A DNA stretch of 64,000 nucleotides, taken from the NCBI RefSeq assembly GCF_046630445.1, contig NC_092333.1, positions 713,511,001 to 713,575,000 of the forward strand, written 5' to 3'. The translations under genes and the position numbers were made by a program. Source of the stretch: Rutidosis leptorrhynchoides. Lineage: Eukaryota; Streptophyta; Magnoliopsida; Asterales; Asteraceae. Shown here piece after piece: positions 56,095-64,000 of the stretch. The notes under the pieces are model-generated. The model made no database searches, was not told the origin of the DNA, and worked only from the letters and a program-made list of their open reading frames with translations. How positions within the stretch are numbered: the first letter of the stretch is position 1; each line of letters opens with the position of its first letter.

Positions 56095-57686
56095 TACCTT
56101 GAAGAACATGTTTTTTTGCATTCATAGATATAAGGGATATATCCTCATGCATAACATAATTGTAAAAATGACCATTAGACAATAGACAAATTTCTATTTC
56201 TATAATCATGATATGTGAACTACAATTAGTAAAAGTTTTTGTATATAACACAGTATGTATATAACTTTGTTTTTGTAACACAATTAATGATAGTTTTTGA
56301 ACTATCCTGGTAAGGTTAACTATCATTACAAAGTTACCACGGAGGACCTTTTCTTCAAAATACGGAGTAATTATGTATCCAACTTCACATACGACCCAGA
56401 TGTAAATATTGGGAGTTTCATCCTATTAAACTTTTGATTCGAAATAGCCCTGCAACTTGCTGGATGCAAGAAAACCCAAGTTTAGTGTCTCATGTCACAA
56501 ATGGAAGTTAGACTATAAATATTAAACTAAAAGGAGCGGTGGTCATAACGACCCATTTGGCTATAACGGTTCATATGTCTGCATTTTAGTTGTGATGTGG
56601 GCTGACTTTAACAATACAAATAATTAAAATAAAAGTAGTGGTGGACAAAACCTTTTTAGTGCTCTAAATCACAAATATTCCTCATCGAATGACTTTCTAT
56701 AACTTCTCCCTGAATCATGACTCTTATAGACCCATGAATGGTCTATGTTGGTTGTGGCTGTATACTTGCTGGTTGTGGCCACCTCCAATACCGACGGTTC
56801 CAACATCTTTTTCCAAATTAGTTAAGTCAGTCATGACTTCGTTCTTCCCGTATCCAGTTTGTACCACCTGATTGATAAAAGTTGAACCGTAACAAATAGT
56901 AAACTGCTGACATCTTAAAACTAAAACCCCTAAAAGAAATTATAGTATAAACCCCGTAACAAGATTTATAGTATAAACCCCTAATTTTGTTAGCTACCAT
57001 GTTTTTTAATTAGAAGGTTATTTTAGGGATGGAGTGTGTGTAAAATTGATTTATTAGCTAATTTTTTTAGTGGATGATTAAGGACCGTTGGATCAAGGTA
57101 TATTATAATGTAATTTTCTAATATAATGGTAATTAAGGGGATTTTGAAAACATTTATTAGCTAATGCAGACTCTCTTTTAATGTGATATATATAGTGATA
57201 TAGTATGTTTAAACGTAGTCCTAAGGACTACGTTTAGCATTGTCTCCATTATTTAAGTATTCTATATGTCATTTTCTCACTTCATCTTATAAAAGAAATT
57301 AAAAGAAAAGAACATAATTAGTTTTACTTGTTTAACAGGTAATCGGTCGCGTTTTGTTAATGTTAACATATATTTTGAAAGTTCATGACCTAATATGGTA
57401 TTTTTTGAGATATATATTTTACATTGAAATAAAACTAAAAGTATATAACTGATCTGTATCTTTAACTCTATCATAAATTAGATGAATACTAGATTCATAA
57501 CAATCATGTTATAACAATCATGTTAAGTTGTTAACCATCATATGTTTCTTTACCTATTTTCCCTTCACACCTATATTTATTATCAAACTTATTAATTAAA
57601 CAAACGCCACTTTTGTTTATTTATTTTTAGTTTTATATTTTTTTATTTGTTTTTTTAAAATAAGGGTTAAGGTTACTCAATGGTCA
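56095..57686. other. Intergenic DNA with MITE-like remnants
   Basis: No gene. 57335-57445 (GAAAGTTCATGACCTAATATGG, then CATTGAAATAAAAC) is a diverged relative of the hairpin repeat at 57687. Confidence 0.4.
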
Positions 57687-57898
57687 TATACTTTTTTTTT
57701 TGTTCCAATATAAGCCATATACCCCAAAAATACTAATGTAGGTCACATACTTTCGAAAAATTTATCGATGTAAACAATTGTAACATGTTACCGGCTAAAC
57801 ATGTAACCTTTTGCTTACATCGATATACTTTTTGAAAGTATGTGACATACATTAGTATTTTTTGGGTATATAACTTACATTGGAACAAAAAAAGTATA
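57687..57898. mobile_element. Hairpin MITE
   Basis: Left arm 57687-57773 and right arm 57815-57898 are imperfect reverse complements over about 85 bases (GTTCCAATATAAGCC, ACTAATGTAGGTCACATACTTTC against their inverses). The loop holds a GTAACATGTTAC/ACATGTAACC sub-hairpin. No ORF. Relatives lie at 57335-57445 and 58255-58335. Confidence 0.65.
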
Positions 57899-58660
57899 CT
57901 TTTAAGCTTAATCTACAAAATCGATCAAGGATGATTCTCTTAACAAATTGACTTCAGATTAGTGAATCATAACATCAAACGAAATTTCACACATCATTAG
58001 AACTGATAATCAACAACAAATTCATAGAGTTTGATCTCGAGTTCAACCTTCACCGAAAACCGTGCGCGATTTGAGCACTGGATCAATCTGAGAGGTTATA
58101 GCGAAATGTAAAAATACAGATGTGATCCAAAACTCTTCATGAAACTATATGTAAATTTACAGCTCTTAAATCGAAAAAATGAATCCGAATTTCGAAGTCA
58201 AAGTTTCAGAAAAAAAAGTCAAACGAACAACTTTATTATCAGGTACAAGTTAAGTTGGTTTATATTAACACATTTTTTTAAAGTTTATGGCCTATAATAG
58301 TATTTTCTTGGGTATATGACCTACATTGAGACAAAAAGACGAAACAAAACAAATTCAAACCTAACCAACTACATCTGATATAACTTACAAACAAAAGAAA
58401 CAAACATAAATCCCAACAAATCAAAACCAACAACCATAAGCTGGATTACTCGCCTACCGATTTACACTTACGAGAAGAAGGTCCCGACGTGCAATCCGCT
58501 CCATCCACCATGTTTCTAATGACCTGGTTAAAGGAATACATTAAAATATTCGCCGATGGTCCCCAATAAGTGTACCCGAATTCCCTACATCTCTAGCCCC
58601 TCAGAAAAACTAATGGTGTCGTCTCCGTTGGAAAAAACGTTGTCCGATCTCGTGAAAAAA
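57899..58660. other. Non-coding DNA with a partial hairpin-family copy
   Basis: 58255-58335 repeats one arm of the hairpin MITE (AAAGTTTATGGCCTATAATAG, then GGGTATATGACCTACATTGAG). 57930-58210 may be its original interior. No gene. Confidence 0.4.
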
Positions 58661-59262
58661 TATTTTAAACTGCATCTCCGTATTCTATGTCGTCCTCATT
58701 ATCCCACAAGTGACACAAAACACCCTTACATTTCTTGCCCCTTTCTTTACCCGACTTCTTAGCTCCACTTTTTAACGCATAAACCTTCAACCCGGGACAC
58801 CAAAACTTCTTACGAACGAAGGGCCGATTCTTATTACAACCTCTACAAGCTACATTAGAACACACACATTTAAAATTACCCGTATAAAAACTAACATTGA
58901 AAGCATAAGATGCCGTCGATCCATTTTGAACATTAGAATCCTTTTTGCTTGGCTGATCTAAAACAGAAAATGGTTCCACAGTAACCAACATTGAACATTA
59001 GAACACACCCAATTAGCCACTGTCACCGATAATCCTCACGTCCTCAACGGCCAAAACAATATCCATAACATCATTACCATTTTCCTTATTAACATCACCC
59101 TAACAGCTCCATTTTCTGTAGTAACCGGGACCTCATCAAAGCACGTAATCTCTTGCAACATGATATCATGATTTATGGAAGAAACCCAATCTGATATTAT
59201 CCCATAATTAATCAAACGGCTAAGAAGAACAAGGTCATTTAACTCATGAACCCAAATGTAAT
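58440..59262 (-). mobile_element. LINE ORF1 C-terminal relic
   Basis: On the minus strand a stretch near 59260-59100 (IWVHELNDLVLLSRL, then DWVSSINHD) resembles LWVNELGHSVDFCSIV of the LINE at 9849. The frame 58991-58665 then has the Cys cluster CVCSNVACRGC and KFWCPGLKVYALKSGAKK, like CICANKDCRGHC plus the basic tract there. So it is the same ORF1 class, interrupted by stops, with no endonuclease. Confidence 0.55.
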
Positions 59263-60185
59263 AACCCGCATTTTTTCTTTAATTTATTTTAACGCTCGTC
59301 TTTTTTTTTAGATAATATCTTTCGTTATCTAAATTCGTTCCTTCCGTAAATTAGCGTTTTTAATATTGTCGTTATTTAGTTATAACATCTCTCGTTTACT
59401 CTAGCGTATTTAAAATAATTCGTGTGGTTAATTCAAGCACCCGCTTTTAAACTCGAGGGACTAAAGTTGTCAAGTGAGCAAACTAGTTGACTAGGTCAAC
59501 TAGTCAACCCACCTCCCCACCATTCATTCCATCCATCTTCCACCTCCCTCATTCTTCATACTTTCACCTTTTTCTCTCAAACCCCAACATCAAAGAATCA
59601 TCATCTAAATCCGATCTAGGAGGCTAACATCAAAACAAATTGTACTTTTGGAATCCTCTCTTCATCCTCTACGTTTTGGTACCAATTTCATAGCTTGGGG
59701 TATGCTTTTAAAAATCTCTAAATTTCATAAATTATACCTTTAAACTTAAAAGTGTGCTAGTTAGTGTCTATGGCTCGAGTCTAGCATGAATATGTGATTG
59801 GTTTGCTCGATTTTGTTGTTTTGAGTAACTAGCATGAACACTTGAAATGGGTGTGTTTAATCTTGAGTTTTGGTTGATTAAATGTTATTTTTATGTTAAA
59901 GTTCATGTATTAAATGTGTTACTAGCATCATTAACTACGTTTTGGTATGTAGGTTGACTTGGAAAAACTTCATTAACATGATTAATGATTTTGTGATTTT
60001 TGGTTAGGGTTTGATAGACTTAATTACGAACTTTTGATACATTGAATGCTTTGCAATGTTGTTGGCAAGTGTTTAGTTGCAACGTATGTTTAATTACCTT
60101 CGAAACGGCATATTGTATGTGTAAATTGGATTCCCGAATCATGAAATGCATTTTATGAACTTGAAACTTTAATGATGAACTTTTA
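59263..60185 (+). repeat. LTR-like fragment, probably Ty3
   Basis: It starts TGTAATAACCCGC, a typical beginning for plant Ty3-type LTRs, and continues through a leader-like C/T-rich stretch (59510-59620) and a T-rich body. No second copy or coding part is in the window. It stops at the Copia gag fragment. Confidence 0.4.
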
Positions 60186-60189
60186 ACGA

Positions 60190-61053
60190 TCATTCGACGA
60201 GGTTTTGGTTATTGTAAATGATGGATTTGATTGATGATATCTGTTTAGTTGCATTCCTTGTTAAAATACCTTTCCAACGATGTATGGTATATTCATCATG
60301 AATCTTAGCCTTTAGAGCAATTGACTTGTTCTTTTCTCTCTTGGCTTTTTCTAACTCATCATCTTTATCTAGGATAACCTCATATACTTTGAGATTTCCA
60401 ATGAGTTCATCTAGAGTTAGTTTTTCCGCATTCTTTGATTCGTCAATTGCCGTCACCTTTGGTCTCCATCTTGATGGTAGAGCCCTTAAGAACTTACGAA
60501 CATATTGCTTATCCGTGTAGATTGTACTTAGAGCTTTCAAACTTGAACAAATATTGTTAAATCTAGTGTAGGCACTACCTATTTTTTCATAATCTTCAAT
60601 AGCAAATTATTCATATTTAGTTATAAGCAATTCTACTTTATTTTCTATGACTTGTGGGTTTCCATAATGAGTAACCATGATTCTATCCCAAATTTCCTTA
60701 GCACTACCCATCATAAAAACTCTCTCATATTCTTTCCTAGGCAATGCATTAAAAATGGTCATCTTAGCTTCATAGTTTTTGCCTACTTCTATCTTATCTA
60801 CCTTAGTCCGTTCTTCTTCGGGTATATATATTTTAGTTTTCTTATCATCACTAAACTTAAATGGAACATGGTCACCTTTAGTAATAATGTTCCAATAGTC
60901 TATATCTTTAGAACGGACATACGTTTCAAATCGATGCTTCCAATAGCAAAATCCTTCACTTTCAAGAAGTGGAGGCCTTTGCATGGAACATCCTTCACTA
61001 TAGTTCAAGTTCTCAAATTTATGTTCCATGATCTTAAACTCTAAGATTTGCAA
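60190..61053 (-). pseudogene. Copia gag (UBN2 type)
   Basis: Motifs MQRPPLLESEGFCYWKHRFE, SKDIDYWNII, NALPRKEYERVF, AKEIWDRIMVTHYGN, and in the second part VRKFLRALPSRWRPKVTAI and LTLDELIGNLKVYE belong to a gag type widespread in plant Copia elements. It is not the same lineage as the gags at 7252 or 38435. Confidence 0.75.
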
Positions 61054-61106
61054 AAATTAGTCTTTATTTCGAATTAGTAATTTTTGACAAAACGTTTAGA
61101 GCAACC

Positions 61107-61118
61107 GCTCTGATACCA
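61107..61118 (-). promoter_or_regulatory. Primer-binding site, initiator-Met tRNA type
   Basis: The minus strand reads TGGTATCAGAGC two bases inside the LTR edge at 61121. Confidence 0.75.
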
Positions 61119-62386
61119 CATGTAAGTAACTAGGGAGGTGAATAGTTACTTAGTCGATTTTTCAAAATTTTCTTTGTGTTTTATTGAACTTGAACTTGAT
61201 ATAGTGTGATTTGAAATGTTTGTTCTCTAATAATGCTAACAATATAAATAAATATGATAAATTGTAATCAAAAGATAAGGAAAGAGAGAACAAACACAAC
61301 GATTTATAGTGGTTCGGGAAGATGTTAACTAATCTTCCTTAATCCACTCCTCAATTCTACGAATTGAGATTTTTCTTCACTATGATACTCCAAATTCGGT
61401 GGAGTGTCCGGATACAATACTAGTACTTCGATAAGCCGCACCTTGTGAACTCTTACGTCCCTTTGAAGACTTTACAAACACCTATAGCTCTTACCACAAG
61501 ATTCTAATGAACTATCCTAGTGAAAACACAACTATCCTTTAGATCCCTTTAAGAAGATAGTTTACAAGTAAACTTAAAACTTTAAGCTTACAAGTACTCT
61601 TGCTAGAATCACTCCAAAAGATTACAAATTAATTATAAGAATGATATCAGTAAGTATGAGAAAATATGAGTGCAAGAGGTGAGTCTTCAAATGCTTCAAG
61701 GCTTGGCTTTTATAGGAAAGAGAAATCTGCCTGGAAGCTATACAGCTCACTGAACGGTCGACCGTGGTTCGACCGTGTACCTCTGACATCTGATTCTTAT
61801 GGCCATTTTTGTCCTTCAAAAATTGTCATTTTCCCTTGTTGAATAGATGCAACTAAAGGCCAATTACTTCTGAAATTATCCTCATTACCCTTTATGTTTT
61901 GGACATAAGCTTGGAAGTTGACATGTCCATTAAAGAAGAAAGTCTTCAATCTTTGACCATTTGTCATTGATTACCAAAAGAGGTAATTGCAGATTTTTGT
62001 CTCTTGACAAACCATTATCTTCCAAAAGCTTCATCAACCTTTCTTAATCACTTGTCATTTAGCTTATGGGAGTTTCTTGCCTTTTAGAACATTGTTACAA
62101 CTTAAATGAACTAGTTTTGGATCTAGTTTGAACATAATGATTCTTGTTACAACTTGACTAGACTTGAACTAATTACATTCTCATACAAATAATGATACAT
62201 AGAGATAATGGGAGAGCAACTCTTTAATTGGAACTTTAATGACCATTATTAGTATGTTTAAATGACACTATGCATTAGAAAAAAAGGATATGTCACTTGA
62301 GTGTTTTAGCCTAAATCAAGCTTAAAGTGTCATTAAGATGTCATTAGGTGTGATTAGTAAAAATTAACATCTTTTGGTTCAAAACT

Positions 62387-64000
62387 TGTAAGACTCGAAT
62401 ATTTCCTTGTTCATATGTGCATTTAGGTTGAATGAATTGTGGGGTTTCTTTGTATATTTTAAAAAAGAGAAAAGAATGCTGCTCAGGCTATCTGCGCGCC
62501 GCGCAGTATTATGGCGCGCTGCGCCATTACGGGCTGACAGCCCAACTCTTGCTTTTAAATTAGATATTTTAAGGGCTTTTTGGTAAATTCACATGGGACC
62601 CGACTTTAAGGCTTGGGATCAGTTGTTGGAGTCTCATTAACTCCATTTCCATCTACTTCAACCTCGTCCATTCAATTCTAGAGAGAGAGAGTAAGATCCT
62701 AGTGTGAGAAAACTCATTTTGGAGAAGAAGAAGAAGGAATCTTGCTTAAGCTCAAGTTATAAAGTTGTTCATCTACTTCCTAGCTACATTTTGAGTGTAG
62801 TAGTATGCTTTAATCTTAATTTTCTTGTTTAATTTGATTAAGGGTTAGGGTTTGGGGTAGATGATGAACTTAAAACCCAATTGTGGGTGAATTGGGTGTT
62901 TTGGGTGAAATTGGGTCATGTAGACTCAAAGATGACTAACTAGGGTTTTCAAAGTATTAGATTGATGTTTATGAACTTAATTAGTTAGTAAATCGCTAGC
63001 ACACCTATATTTATGTAAGTGGGCGTTGTGTGGGTTAGTGAATGACCCAAAATGGGGGTGTTGACCTTAAATTGGTCAAATGGGTCAAAATGGATCTAAG
63101 TTAGTTAATGTTTGTGATTAATGCATAAACCTTGTGTTGAAGTGTGTTTTAAACCTATCTTGGCTAATATTAGGGTTTTGGTGTGAGTTGACCCGATTTT
63201 AGGGTAAGTGCCCAAATGGGTTAAAATGACTTAGTAATGGTGAGTGTTGTGAGTTTGACCTACTTGAATGGTTGATTGATTATATGTACATTATAATAGG
63301 TGCGTTACCTTGAAGATTCAAGCTTGGTTTATTGATTCACCGAAGGCGTAAGGTGAGTGGAATAAGTATACATGTACGTATATGATGTGTTTACTTGTAG
63401 AAATGGATATGTGTTGTCCAAGTTAGTGATATATGCGTTGTAAGCTAACGATTTTAAGAACGGATACATGTTGTCCAATTTAGTGTTATATGTGTTGTAC
63501 ACTAATGATTTATGAATGGATATGTGTTGTCCGATTTAGTGTTATATGTGTTGTACACTAACGATTTTATAAACGGATATGTGTTGTCCAAGGGTTAGCG
63601 ATATATGTGTTGTGCACTAACGGTTGTTATGAAAACCAATGGGAAATTAGAGTACCATTCCTTTTACGATTGGTTAACCATGGTTGTATGAATTGTGCAT
63701 TAGCATACTTAATTATGAACTATATGCTTTTGTTATTGCTAGCTCAATGTGAATTGCGGTTATTGGTATATGCATAATGTTTTGCATGGTTGTCGAATTG
63801 CTAGCTTGTGTACGGTATTGTGTAAGTGTTTGCAAGTAGATATATTATATATGTATATGTATAATTATTGCATTCACTAAGCTTTGCTTACCCTCTCGTT
63901 GTTTACCTTTTTATAGGTTTGGTTGTGGACAAGGGTAAGGGCATTATTTTAGAGTAGAGTTCCCGCTTGTTGATAGGGGATGCCTTTTGAAAGTGTTAGC
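62387..64000 (+). repeat. Long Ty3-type LTR, running off the window
   Basis: It starts TGTAAGACTCGAATATT. It holds a GC-rich palindromic patch (62490-62530, GCGCGCCGCGC / GGCGCGCTGCGCC), a leader-like GAGAGAGAGA/GAAGAAGAAG stretch at 62680-62735 and tandem repeats at 63400-63635. The layout and the words near 63880-63960 (CATTCACTAAGC, TTATAGGTTTGG) look like a Ty3 LTR family I associate with Asteraceae (recall only). At least 1.6 kb. Confidence 0.5.
63400..63635 (+). repeat. Four tandem units of about 57 bp
   Basis: Each unit reads like GGATATGTGTTGTCC(G/A), TTAGTGTTATATGTGTTGTA, CACTAACGATTTTA with a few changes. They lie inside the LTR at 62387. Confidence 0.8.

Larger units (their letters stand above)
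60186..62250 (-). mobile_element. Ty1/Copia fragment: 5' LTR, primer site and gag
   Basis: On the minus strand: LTR (about 62250 to 61121), primer-binding site TGGTATCAGAGC (61118-61107) and gag frames (61053-60607 and 60540-60190). The rest of the element is missing after gag. It is broken, with at least one coding break besides the truncation. The outer end of the LTR is approximate. Confidence 0.7.

Overview
This is plant nuclear DNA from a gene-poor, transposon-rich stretch of a eudicot chromosome. The reasons are intron-containing genes with GT-AG junctions, plant-type Ty1/Copia and Ty3-like LTR elements primed by initiator-Met tRNA, RRM-bearing plant L1-type LINEs, tRNA-derived SINEs, Helitron termini and a degenerate (CCCTAAA) tract. 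Several LTRs (1548-4806, 62387 onward) look to me like families common in Asteraceae. That is recall, not a search.

Only two host genes look intact: an RBR-type E3 ubiquitin ligase on + (13642 to about 15979, three exons, the last tentative) and a purple acid phosphatase on - (27528-29900, eight exons giving 461 residues with every metal ligand present). Two host-gene relics are recognisable: pieces of an RHD3/SEY1-type ER-shaping GTPase at 23955-25890, the tail piece present twice in opposite orientations, and an N-terminal fragment of a MOC1-type chloroplast Holliday-junction resolvase at 49126-49398. Neither intact gene is functionally linked to its neighbours.

Layout. 1-4806: left-hand part of a minus-strand LTR retrotransposon with a 3.26 kb LTR, a primer-binding site, an acidic 203-residue ORF and an F-box gene of the At2g35280 type where gag-pol would be expected. 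It sits in a LINE ORF1 relic (4807-5880). 5898-6347: a short Helitron. 6695-9848: a Copia element with gag and protease but no recognisable reverse transcriptase. 9849-13375: two LINE relics. 13376-15979: the RBR gene. 16190-22690: LINE tail, SINEs, a palindrome, CCGGAT-rich tracts, a Copia-like non-coding LTR element, MITEs and a Helitron/foldback block. 22690-27500: RHD3 relics and unassigned DNA. 27528-29900: PAP gene. 30600-31712: microsatellites and foldbacks. 32408-40162: an old hAT-like element holding a very young, whole-looking Copia element (33186-39187) and a MULE-like foldback (39317-40086). 40163-49690: mostly unassigned AT-rich DNA with a SINE, a Helitron end, a 0.9 kb telomere-like tract, a Tourist-like MITE and the MOC1 relic. 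49696-56089: a recently moved but internally wrecked Copia element containing a perfect 193-bp inverted repeat. 56095-64000: hairpin MITE family, LINE ORF1 relic, Copia gag plus LTR, and a long Ty3-like LTR running off the window.

The strongest candidate for something undescribed is the 1-4806 element: a gag-pol-less LTR carrier with an F-box gene. Next are the defective but recently mobilised Copia at 49696-56089 and the inverted RHD3 relics. All assignments come from reading motifs by eye. No database search or alignment was run.
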